DNA from: Mercenaria mercenaria
Taxonomy: Eukaryota; Mollusca; Bivalvia; Venerida; Veneridae
Assembly: GCF_021730395.1 (NCBI RefSeq)
Contig: NC_069377.1
Coordinates: 43,354,501-43,418,500, forward strand
Length of the DNA: 64,000 nucleotides
Direction: 5' to 3'
The notes beneath the pieces are model-generated. The model was given only the letters and a program-made list of their open reading frames with translations. It did no database searches and had not been told where the DNA came from. The position numbers and the translations under genes are program-made. How positions within the stretch are numbered: the stretch's first letter is position 1; the number at the start of each line of letters is the position of its first letter. Positions 35,160 through 44,896 of this stretch are shown in pieces.

Positions 35160-36265
35160 TCGCCCTAGTTCAACGATAACGGAATAAGTATCACATCTAT
35201 TTTCTGGATATTTTATATTTTCGGAAACCTAACTTGATAACTTCACAATTATCAGACAGAAAATAATAACTTTCTTACTTATTCATAATATTTATGTTAA
35301 ATTCAGTGAGCTTCGAAAACCTGGTGCAGATCCGTTGACAGTTGACATACAAGCAACTAGAAGATACATTGATAACTCGGTCACTGAATATACAAGGAAA
35401 TGACTTGTGAATAGTGACATAGAAAATATAAAGTAGTGAACAAGACGCTGTTTACTTTTGTTGTTGTAACGTATTATTCTACGTTTATAATCAAATGTAT
35501 ATTTAATTAAAGAATGTTTACTCAAAATGTTGTGTTTATCCACTGTGTTGTTCGCTGTATAAGGGTTATGTCTAGGAAAGTATGCTTAACAAAGTGTTTG
35601 TAAAATTTAACAGATAACTTTATTAATTTGAAATATATTCCTAATTGTTTTGCTCAGCAAGTCTTCGATGGTTAGCCAACAGTTTTGCAAAACAGTAGTA
35701 TTTTTAAGATAAACACTTGTGTTTAACAATTCAGATATCCAAAGCATTCTCCTTAAATTGTCGAGATATTGTTTAGATGAGTTTATACCAATTTATTTAA
35801 GCTGGATTGTGAACGCATGACGTTGTTACGAGGTCCCAGCATAAGAAAGGACGCACAACCTATCACCTGGAGCATTTTGATACCATATGGCGGTATATAA
35901 TAAAAATCCTAGTATTAAGCAGAGCATTCGAAATCATTTGAGATGATCTATCGTGCACTCAATAGTTTGTTTGTACATACGGCACAGCCGTTGTGTATAT
36001 ATTGTGTTGTGTGTACGGCACAGCCGCTTATATTTTGTGATATCTGTTTATAAAGGTTTCTATCCAATGGCATACTAAACAGAAAAAGAAAGGATAGCAG
36101 ACACACTCTACAGGCAAACAATCTCAACACACGTAAATGATCTAATGTGATCATAAATTAAAAAATTTTGAATATAATTTGGTGGGTGGGGGAACCTCTG
36201 ACATGCGTCGTTGGTAACTTCTGAACTGCCTGGCCCGAGATGAATGCCGTCAATCAGTAGCGCAG
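35160..36265. other. No feature recognised
   Basis: AT-rich 3' flank of FReD gene 2. A short direct repeat (ACGGCACAGCCG, twice near 35977-36027) is the only pattern noticed. Confidence 0.45.
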
Positions 36266-36269
36266 ATGT

Positions 36270-36420
36270 AGTTTTAAGGGTCATAATTCCGAAGTGCCTG
36301 GGCCGATTTGGCTAGTTATCGGAATTGGCCGAGGACTTATTGGCAAATACATTTTGTTCAAGTTTGGTGAAGATCGCATGAGAAATGTTTGACTTAGAGT
36401 GCGGACAAGATTTGTGACAG
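36270..36420. repeat. Single unit of the 160-bp repeat seen at 1.8-2.3 kb
   Basis: Shares AAGGGTCATAATTC, GGCCGATTTGGCTAG and AGTGCGGACAAG with the units at 1830-2312. Dispersed, non-coding. Confidence 0.55.
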
Positions 36421-36587
36421 ACATACAGACTGACCAACACTGTGTGGGAGACATAATTAAATCCCACAAAAGGTAACTCAAATGGGTATATCCACATGAT
36501 CAATTAATGTTTTATCTAAACGGTTGCCATGCCTAAAACAGAAAAAGTAGAGACTCCTCGGGTCGCCATACACAAAAAAGGAAATAT

Positions 36588-36670
36588 TGCAGACTTGGTC
36601 TGACTGAGCCTGTCCGTGGACGGTAGTGGAAATGCAGGCTACTGTCCACGTCATTTCTGGCCGCGGGTTG
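36588..36670 (+). repeat. Two-hairpin dispersed repeat, copy 2
   Basis: TTGCAGACTTGGTCTGACTG begins the first hairpin; GTGGACGGTAG pairs with CTACTGTCCAC in the second. Same family as 28051, more diverged. Confidence 0.55.
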
Positions 36671-37334
36671 CACACGTTACAAGTACCAAAATTCAATTTA
36701 GGGACATCCTCAGATGTGATCATATGGCGTTGTACATGGAACCCTTAATGACTGTATTGGAATTCCATGAAAAGTAGAGTATCGTACCCAGATAAAATAG
36801 TGGACTAATCCTAAACGAAAAAACAATGAAGAACAAATTTACTAGAATTTAGCGAGGGTATCCGAAATGACGGAGCCTGCATATCATAGAAACTGTCAAC
36901 AAACAAATTTAAAAGGCAGATACCCAAACCTATGAATTAGGGAGTATTGAAACCATCTAAGCCGAAAAGGTTAAGCTGAATAACTAAACACTATCATAAA
37001 CACAAATTATGGATAAGGTAAAACATAATATAAACATAACACTTCAGTAAAGTTTTCGCATTTAGAAAAAATCAAGTTTAGAATTTACTAAATTTTCTTA
37101 AGAGTTTTGAATATTTACCTTATTTCTATCATATTGTCAAATAAAATTGTAAGGGTCCTTATGCTTATTTTTAGATATTTGCAAATAACTAAAGTAATCC
37201 TTTAAATTAATATTAATGTTTTAAATTGGAGAAACAGCTAAATATTGGACATAAAGATAAATTACATTACATTATCATTTCTTACTTTGAAAGCTTCACA
37301 TAGATCTTTTGAAATTTGAGTCGATTGGTTTTAA

Positions 37335-38850
37335 CTTGACATTAGATTGTTAAACCTTGCTAAGGAAAGCTATGAAGTGTTTGTAAAATATTTTACGTAT
37401 ATTGGAGTACTTAGGGCAAATTAACAGAAAATGGTATTCACTTTCTACTGCATGCATATTACAATACTCACATATCCTATTTTGTCTCTCAATACCATGG
37501 TAACGACCAGTTTCAATGGCTAAATTGTGACTACTTAATCTAAAAAACGTAAACTGTTTTATCATCTTGTCACCTTTAATTATATTTAAATATTCCTCAT
37601 ATTCAAAGACTGGTTGATAGTTTATGTAATACGACAGCTTAGACATAACTCTTATTGTGGTATGCCAATGTTGAATAAATTGATCTCTTATTCTTTGTGA
37701 CAAAATGGGAAAATAGTTCACCTCTCTGTTAAAGTTATTCCATAATTTACTGAATCCTAAATCGTCTATAAGTTTCTTAACACCGTGAGCACAGTTTTGA
37801 GTATTGACACTTTCACATTGGCTAGTAAATAACTTGTACATATGAGAATCAGGGTTACATTTAATTTTAGTGAAATACTTAAAAGCTCTTTCTTGACAAC
37901 TAAGTAAAGGGGGGAATCTTCCTAGTTCACCCAAAACTGCATAATTTGGTGTTTGTGACTCCACACCTAATACAGTTCTGCAAAATTTAATATGTAACTA
38001 ATCCACCTCTTTGGGACTATAGATGCCCCATACCTCTGATGAATAGAGAATAATAGGTAAGACCAATGCATCAGAAAGTTTGCATTTTGTTTTAACATCG
38101 ATAGCAATTCTTTTGAAAAGACTTAGAAGATTGTTCATACCTTTAAGTGTCTGATCTGAAAGAATTTTAACTGTTCTAGACATATTGCCGTTTGATACAA
38201 AAGTAATACCTAAATAACAGAAACTATCAACAACTACGATAGATTCATTATCGATGTGCCACTGGCGCTGAACTTGGGATTTGCGTTTTTCAAATATACA
38301 AATTTTAGTATTATTGATATTTACTTTTAGGCCCCATTGTTTAGAGTAATCATATATATAATTAAGATGATCATGTAAGGTGTTAGCCTCAGTAGAAAAT
38401 ATAACCATATCGTCTGCAAAGAGTAAAATAAATACACATATTTGGTTCAGATCGTAATCTGACAAATTATTTAGATCAACATTGGTACAAACATCACTAG
38501 CTTGAACCATAGTGCTTCTCTAATTACTGTATCAAAGGCTTTTTCATAGTCTATAAAAGCATAATATAATTTTCTTTTATCATATAACACTTTCTGAATA
38601 ATACAGTGAAGAAGGAATATACAGTCTGTTGTGCTTTTCGTATCCCTAAAACCAAATTGGTAATCACTAAATATATGTTCAGATTCACACCATTGATTCA
38701 ATCTGTTTCTGAGAACAAGGGAGAATATTTTAGCAATGCTATTGACTAACGTTATCCTCCTATAATTGCACGGATTTTATTTGTCACTCTTCTTGAATAT
38801 AGGTACTATTATTCCCTTGGTCCAAGATTCAGGATAAATGTTTCTTTTAC
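37335..38850 (-). mobile_element. Decayed LINE (non-LTR retrotransposon)
   Basis: Read on the minus strand from about 38850: TKGIIVPIFKK, then GFRDTKSTTDCIFLLH, then reverse-transcriptase motif A AFIDYEKAFDTV (about 38530-38565), then FADDMVIFS (about 38394-38420), then YLGITF, and a C-terminal Cys/His motif CEYCNMHAVESEYHFLLICP near 37420-37480. About 60 residues including motif B are missing between motif A and FADD. The frame also breaks at that join and again near 37965-37998, and there is an in-frame stop after KKSDK. The 5' part (endonuclease) is absent, typical of 5' truncation. Clade not resolved; CR1/Nimb-like groups are possible. Confidence 0.85.
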
Positions 38851-38854
38851 TTTT

Positions 38855-39530
38855 GACCTCCAAGTGTAACCTGGACCATTGAGCTAGGGATCTGGATTTT
38901 GTGCATAACACATTCTCTAATTAGGCTGAACATTCATGACAAGTAATAGTAATATTATTTTGGTGGATTACAGGGTTATGGACTGGACAGAGCAAATACC
39001 TTAGACCTCAGAGTGTGACCTTGACCTTTGAGCTGAGAAAAAAAAGGTATTGATATTTGGCCTCCAAGTGTGGCCTTTACCTTTCAGCTAGTAATTTGGG
39101 TATTGCGCATAGCATTTGTCTGTTTATGGGAAACAATGTGACAAGTAATATTGTAATTACTCAGTGGAGGGCAGAGTTTTGAACCGGACTCGCAACAGAG
39201 TTAATACTATGTTTACCTTTGACCTTAAAGTGTGACCTTGATTTTAAGCAAGGGTCTGGATTTTGCAAACGACACATTGTCTCATTATGAGGAATATATG
39301 TGCCAAGTAATATTTAAAATCCTACAATGGTGTGTGTGTGTGGGGGGGGGGGGGTTAACGTCTTTTTCAACAATTTTTCAGTCATATAAACGACGGTGTC
39401 TACTTGTAGCAGTGAGCACAATGCCCAGCTTTAATGGATGACAAAGGTATTGACAAGACAAGAAAAAATAACCTATTGACATTTGACCTCCAAGTGTGAT
39501 CTTGACCTTTAAGCACATTAAATTAAACAA
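38855..39530 (+). repeat. Repeat family with TGACCTCCAAGTGTGACC
   Basis: Several diverged units contain TTTGACCTCCAAGTGTG, ACCTTTGAGCTAG, GGGTATTGCGCAT and CATTGTCTCATTATG. Single units of the same family occur at about 47760-47965 and 55918-56110. The LINE ends at its left edge. A poly-G run lies near 39342-39354. Confidence 0.65.
39355..39435 (-). mobile_element. SINE tail fragment
   Basis: AACGTCTTTTTCAACAATTT and TTCAGTCATATAAACGACGG match, with changes, the tail of the complete SINE at 51716-52010. The head is missing, so it is a 5'-truncated or eroded copy on the minus strand. Confidence 0.55.
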
Positions 39531-39534
39531 CAAC

Positions 39535-40405
39535 AAAAAATACTTTTAAGACTACCATTTAAGTCTTAGGATTAGACCAATTCTTAATCATTCTATCTCA
39601 AAGTTTATGATATTTCCAGAAGAAAAGAAAACGCTAAACAGTGAATGTAGGAATCATATTTAAAGCAATAATACAAACGATAATTCTTACGTGGTATTCA
39701 TTTAAACATTTAAGCTTTTCCTGAAACAGAATTAGAAATAGGTATGGGTTATTCACTTGTGACATTTTGATGACAACATTTTGTTTGCATGAAATTAAGT
39801 GCTAAGAAATTTATAAACCCATAAACTTACTTATGTATTTTTAAATTTATCCTAAAAATTAGTAGATTTATCACAATACAGATCTCCTTTTGGCTTAAAT
39901 TCGTATAAATTTTACTGACATTTTCGCTGTGCTATTTACAAGGCTTTAAATTAAATGTAATTGGTCTGCAAATTCGTGTTACAATAGAGGCTTTAAACGA
40001 ATATAGAATAAGGCCATACTGTTACGAAAACTGTTGCTTGATAATATTGGTATTTTAAATAAGAAAACTGGATTCCTTTTCACACAATGACACGGTATTA
40101 TAGTAAAAATCAGAATTTAAACAAATATCAGGGATATCATATCAAGAAGGTACTGTTATTAAATATATGTCAGAAGATGTAATGTTTATAAACAATGAAT
40201 ATTGATGAATGCTTGTAAGTTTATTGTCTGAAAACAGAGTTCATAAGCGTTCGAACATGGCCGCTCCACAGATGATACAAAACGTGCTATAAGATTTAAT
40301 GACACATTCAATGAAGTAGTATTTTCCGCCACTTAGCACGATCAGTCTTTACAAACATATCAATCCTTTCACATTTTGTCATTTAGCACGGAGAAATATG
40401 AAAGA
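39535..40405. other. 5' flank of FReD gene 3
   Basis: AT-rich, no recognised gene. Unlike the other FReD genes, no TATA-like box stands in the 100 bp before the ATG at 40411. Confidence 0.45.
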
Positions 40406-40410
40406 TCACC

Positions 40411-41298
40411 ATGATGTTAAAAATAATACTGTTTGCTACAACGTTAGGATTTATTTCCACATACATGTACGAAGAACCTTTCGGTAAACCTATAATTAAT
40501 ATCAACAACTGCTGTGCTACCCAAGCAATAAATAACCATTGTGAAACAGACAAACAGACACTTGCCATTAACATTTCAAAGATTTTAAACGAATATAATC
40601 AAAGAATAGAAAAACTATTTCAATCACTGGGTACCGAATCTAGAATTCGAGATTGTCAGGATATTAAGCATGTTGGACACAAGACCACAGGTGTTTATAC
40701 GATATATCCCGACGGAACTATGGGATTTCCTGTGAGATGTGACATGGATACAGTCGACGGCGGATGGACTGTTATACAAAGAAGAGTGTCAAACAGTGAC
40801 TTTTATAAGACTTGGAACGATTATCAGATTGGGTTTGGAAATCTAAGCAACAACTTTTGGTTAGGAAATCAGCAGATACATACACTTACTTCACAAGGAT
40901 GGTACGAATTGCGTGTCGATCTTAAAAGTGTGGACGATATGACTGCATATGCGGCATATAATGTATTTGCGGTCGGCAGTGTTGATTCCGGATACAAGCT
41001 CACTGTCGATGGTTACAGTGGAAACGCTGGGGACAGTCTAGCACATCATAATGGCCGACCATTTTCTACAAAAGATCGGGATAATGATAATTACAGCGGA
41101 CACTGTGCACAGGCATATACTGGGGCTTGGTGGTATGGAAAGTGTCATGATTCCAATTTAAATGGAAAGTATGGTGCTACAGCGGCAAAAGGTCCAGTCT
41201 GGGAGACATTTAAAGGAAATGAAGGCCCGTTGAAAATAACCGAAATGAAAATCAGACGTTGGGTTTCAAAGAGGAGGAATTCTTACACGCCTCAGTGA
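40411..41298 (+). CDS. Secreted fibrinogen-related protein (FReD gene 3)
   Basis: A complete 295-residue single-exon gene. Residues 1-17 are a signal peptide (MMLKIILFATTLGFIST). A vicinal Cys pair (INNCCATQ, residues 34-35) and a helical stalk (about 48-76, with an NIS sequon) precede the fibrinogen domain from about residue 80. The domain has GVYTIYPDGTMGFPV, GGWTVIQRR, FWLGNQQIH, VDGYSGNAGDSLAHHN, the calcium motif DRDND and WWYGKCHDSNLNGKYG, so the usual ligand and calcium positions look intact. The sequence is closest to FReD genes 1 and 2. Its tail (KRRNSYTPQ) is longer than theirs. An AATAAA lies 3 bases after the stop, and the left edge of the 7.7-kb duplication begins 16 bases after the stop, so the natural 3' end may have been changed by that event. 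Confidence 0.92.
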   Translation: MMLKIILFATTLGFISTYMYEEPFGKPIININNCCATQAINNHCETDKQTLAINISKILNEYNQRIEKLFQSLGTESRIRDCQDIKHVGHKTTGVYTIYPDGTMGFPVRCDMDTVDGGWTVIQRRVSNSDFYKTWNDYQIGFGNLSNNFWLGNQQIHTLTSQGWYELRVDLKSVDDMTAYAAYNVFAVGSVDSGYKLTVDGYSGNAGDSLAHHNGRPFSTKDRDNDNYSGHCAQAYTGAWWYGKCHDSNLNGKYGATAAKGPVWETFKGNEGPLKITEMKIRRWVSKRRNSYTPQ

Positions 41299-41578
41299 CC
41301 AATAAACTATTCATAAATTAAAAGAAAGAAGTACAAGTAAAATTGTTACAACTTACATGTACAAAAGTAGAATATATATAAATCGGCAAAAACAACGTTA
41401 TGTGAATGTATATTGGTTGATTATTCATGATGCTCCTAACAGGATTCTACACTATCATTACTTCCAATTTGTCAGTATCTCGATTGTGTAAGCTCATTTT
41501 TGCCAGACATATACTAACAATAGTTTAATGATATTCTTGACCATTTACAAATGAAGTAGAAAACACTTCTTTACTCAC

Positions 41579-41771
41579 CTAATACTTCCTGGTCCATATT
41601 TAGGACATGTAGTGAACACCATCGAACTGTTTAACCAATCATGTCTTGTTTGCATTACCAACTCTTCCTCCTTGTCAAACATACCAGGAAGAAGATCAGG
41701 AAGAAAATCTATGGTCATATTTATTAGACGTATATAGCAAGACCATTTTTTTGGTCAGACCTTTCTTTTTC
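41579..41771 (-). pseudogene. Relic exon, unit A
   Basis: On the minus strand a stretch bounded by a plausible acceptor (TTGTCTGATTGTTTAG) and a consensus donor (AG|GTGAGTAAAG) encodes MFDKEEELV-QTRHDWLNSS and KYGPGSI. Unit A has one extra base relative to unit B near its start, so its length is not a multiple of three. The protein family is not recognised. Either a relic exon of another gene or a chance frame kept by recent duplication. Confidence 0.35.
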
Positions 41772-42597
41772 CTAAACAATCAGACAAATCCACCAGAACT
41801 TAATCTTCTGTTTACATTTTAAGATACTAATACCCTTCAAGGCTTATAGACTTTATTACATAAAGCAGCATATTAAATTTGTGTTTATCTGCATTTTTAT
41901 GACCTTTTATTATGGGATATCACATATATGTATACATCATAAAAGAATTACTAAAATGGTTTGAATTATTATTTATCGAAAGGGCCAATCGCGTTTCAAG
42001 GTGAAATACATTTTAAAGAAGAAGTCCAAAATTTCTCCACGAACAAGTAATTTGTTACAACTTTACGCTTGGACAAAAGAACAGTCTTTATTTCTTTAAA
42101 ATAAAAACATTTTATATCACTTGTATTGCTGAGATGATAATCCTGTCTATACAGTATATAATATTTTTTTAGATAAACAGGACTTATTTACCTTTCTGTC
42201 TTTAACAATGTCATGATTTTATTCTTCTTTAAGGTAGCAAAAACACCTTATGATTTAAGGTGGCAAAAGTACCACCTTATGATTTTTATGCTAAACGTTA
42301 ATTTCATTTAGACAGTGTATTAACCCTTATATTTTGGAAAGGTCTTTTAAATCTATAAAGATCTATACGTGTAAACCGATAAAATAAAAAAAAACTATTT
42401 TAGTCCTTATGACAACACAAGATATCAGTCACTAGGGGTACATGTTTTTATATTTTTATGCAACTGTTAAATTTATCGAATGCCTTGTCAAAAACATTGT
42501 ACAAATTGTTTCACAATATTTCCTGCTTGTGTTTATTGATGGCAGGAATGTTATCTGTAGAAAATCAAAACAGTCGTAAAATAAGTGCATGTGTAAG

Positions 42598-42605
42598 TAT
42601 AAAAG
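42598..42605 (+). promoter_or_regulatory. TATA box of FReD gene 4
   Basis: TATAAAAG in GTAAGTATAAAAGTAG, 109 bp before the ATG at 42707. The matching position in unit B reads TATATAAG (50253-50260), so the two copies may differ in promoter strength. Confidence 0.5.
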
Positions 42606-42706
42606 TAGAAATTATACTTGCCTTACTCATTATTTTCGTTTTTCGACTGACTGTGGCTTATTACGTGACACAGAAATTGACTTCTTAACACTAGTATCTC
42701 GGTAGT

Positions 42707-43558
42707 ATGGATCCAAGGTTTTTATTCGTGGCCCTAGTTGTGAGATTCATTTCAGCTGAAGAAAGCGACAACGTTTGCATTCCACTTGTTAAATTGCAGA
42801 CTAACTACGGTGTACATCAGGTGTCCGAAAATGAATGCGCTACGAAGGCAGACATTGCAGAATTAAAACGACAGTTGTCTGTAAATATTTCTGTTATGAT
42901 GGAACAACTTAAATCAAAACCAATCGACTGTGGAGATATTCAAAGCAAAGACTACCGAGCTACTGGAATTTATACCATATATCCGTTTCAAAGGGCTAGA
43001 GGTATATCAGTTAGATGCGATATGGACACATCTACCGGCGGATGGACAGTCATACAAAGGAGAGTTTCTGACAGTAACTTTTACAGGACTTGGGACGAAT
43101 ACGAAACTGGCTTTGGTGATCTTAGTACGAATTTCTGGCTTGGTAATCACTACATTCATCTAATTACTAGTCAAGATAGATACGAACTACGTGTTGATCT
43201 TACTAGTGCTGATGGAGCAACGGCTTATGCACAGTATCGTGAATTTTCTGTAGGCGATGCCGAGTCAGGTTATAAATTATTTGTTGGTGGATACAGTGGG
43301 AATGCCGGAGACAGCCTGATACGAGACGGAAGTGGAAATGGGATGAAGTTCTCTACATATGACAGAGATAATGATATTAACAATGATAACTGCGCTGTTA
43401 AGTATCACGGTGCCTGGTGGTATAAAGAATGCCATTATTCAAACCTAAACGGAGATTACGGCAACACTGAATTTGCTAAAGGTCCGGTCTGGGAATCATG
43501 GAAGGGATACTATGTTCCAATGAAAATGACAGCGATGAAAATTCGGCGAATTGTATAA
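42707..43558 (+). CDS. Secreted fibrinogen-related protein (FReD gene 4, unit A)
   Basis: A complete 283-residue single-exon gene. The signal peptide is residues 1-17 (MDPRFLFVALVVRFISA). The stalk differs from genes 1-3: no CC pair; instead a Cys at 24, a Cys at 44 (ENECATKAD), then a helix AELKRQLSVNISVMMEQL with one sequon. The fibrinogen domain (about 74-283) starts DCGDIQSKDYRATGIYTIYP and has GGWTVIQRRV, FWLGNHYIHLIT, GGYSGNAGDSLI, the calcium motif DRDND and WWYKECHYSNLNGDYG. It is about 95% identical to gene 5 in unit B. Differences are scattered, including C24/R24 in the stalk, VSDSN/VFDSN, and ECHYSN/ECLHSN next to the usual ligand pocket. Two subgroups of FReD genes therefore coexist in this cluster. 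Confidence 0.92.
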   Translation: MDPRFLFVALVVRFISAEESDNVCIPLVKLQTNYGVHQVSENECATKADIAELKRQLSVNISVMMEQLKSKPIDCGDIQSKDYRATGIYTIYPFQRARGISVRCDMDTSTGGWTVIQRRVSDSNFYRTWDEYETGFGDLSTNFWLGNHYIHLITSQDRYELRVDLTSADGATAYAQYREFSVGDAESGYKLFVGGYSGNAGDSLIRDGSGNGMKFSTYDRDNDINNDNCAVKYHGAWWYKECHYSNLNGDYGNTEFAKGPVWESWKGYYVPMKMTAMKIRRIV

Positions 43559-43559
43559 T

Positions 43560-44581
43560 TCAGTGAACTTACGGAAATTCTATTCGACACTCAAACTGAA
43601 CGATTGTAAGAAAATATTCAAAACTGGTAATGACTCATTGTGTTTAATAACTTTAACTGCTAAGTATTTACGACTAAACGAATAGTAAAGACGGCATGTA
43701 AACTAAAATTCATTATAACTAGTTATTTACCATTTAAATATCTAAAATGTTTTATTCTACCCTTTTTTCTACCCTTACCAATTTTTGTATTTTGCATAAT
43801 TTAAATTAAACTGTACTTGTTGAATTTTTTAAGCAACCCATCTGCTATATTTTGTAATTATTGATTTTTGTTGTTGTTGTTGCGGGCCTACTCTGCGATG
43901 CATAGCCTTCTGTCTATGTTTAGGGGGGAAATCTATCCTAACCTTATATTTTTATGCTAAAAGATAATTCTTCAAAAACTAAACAAGGAACATAACCTTA
44001 TTTGTGACGAAGTGACTGTTTAATCCATTTTTCAAGTAGTGTAAACTTAACCAATGTACTCTCACAACACTTGATTTTATGCTAATATTGTAAAACGTTG
44101 AAGCTGAAAGTACATTTTTAAACAAATAGAATATCAAATTTCAAAAGATTACGAATAGTTTTGCATTCAGTTTACGACTTCACGCTTTTTTCAAAAAGTC
44201 ATAAAAATAAGCATATTACAGAGTGTCTAAAATTTACAAGCCAGCGAACATCGTTGTTACAAAGTAATATGATAAAACTATTTAGTTTTGGCTGTTATTT
44301 ACCCACTTTCTAGTGAAAAAAAATCTTCCTCTTTTTATCTTATGCATATTTGTCATTTTGTGAAACCTAAGCCTTTATGCATATTTGTTGACATTTTCAA
44401 AAATGATACGAGAAATGAATGAAGTATTGCAATGCAATTCGAAGCCGCCTACTGGAAGGTAACTTATTATCTCAACCACGGTATAATATAATGATCTGAT
44501 ATTTGTCAATGGTGTATATACAATTTTATATTATATAATTATACAATATGTTTTATAACGCGCAATGTTTGAATTAAAATT

Positions 44582-44650
<69 letters not shown>

Positions 44651-44890
44651 TTGTTGATGGCTCAAAACATCTATAAATGTAAAAAGGTATTTACTTTCAA
44701 TTTTGATGACCTTTTATTTTTAAACTGGTGGGGAAAAAAATGAAAAATTGTAAAAATAAGCATCATAATTCTTGAGGAAATACACAAGCGTTTCTTTTTT
44801 CAAAATATAGGTGATATGACACATGAGCTTATATTAAAGCTATTAACCCACACATCATTGGGTGAGATTTTAAAAAAACACCAAACATGG
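43560..44890. other. 3' flank of FReD gene 4 with (AT)n run
   Basis: Non-coding and co-linear with 51200-52880 in unit B. It contains an uninterrupted AT dinucleotide run at 44585-44647 that is a short ATATATAAAG in unit B. This run is therefore an expansion since the duplication, or a contraction in B. Confidence 0.7.
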
Positions 44891-44896
44891 CGGAAT

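Noticed and set aside
42458-42688. 76-codon frame with a hydrophobic segment before FReD gene 4
   Set aside because: It covers the promoter region and TATA box, and the counterpart in unit B is not preserved as a frame.
42930-43163. 77-codon frames inside FReD genes 4 and 5
   Set aside because: Overlapping frame shadows of the fibrinogen domain, conserved only because the duplication is recent.
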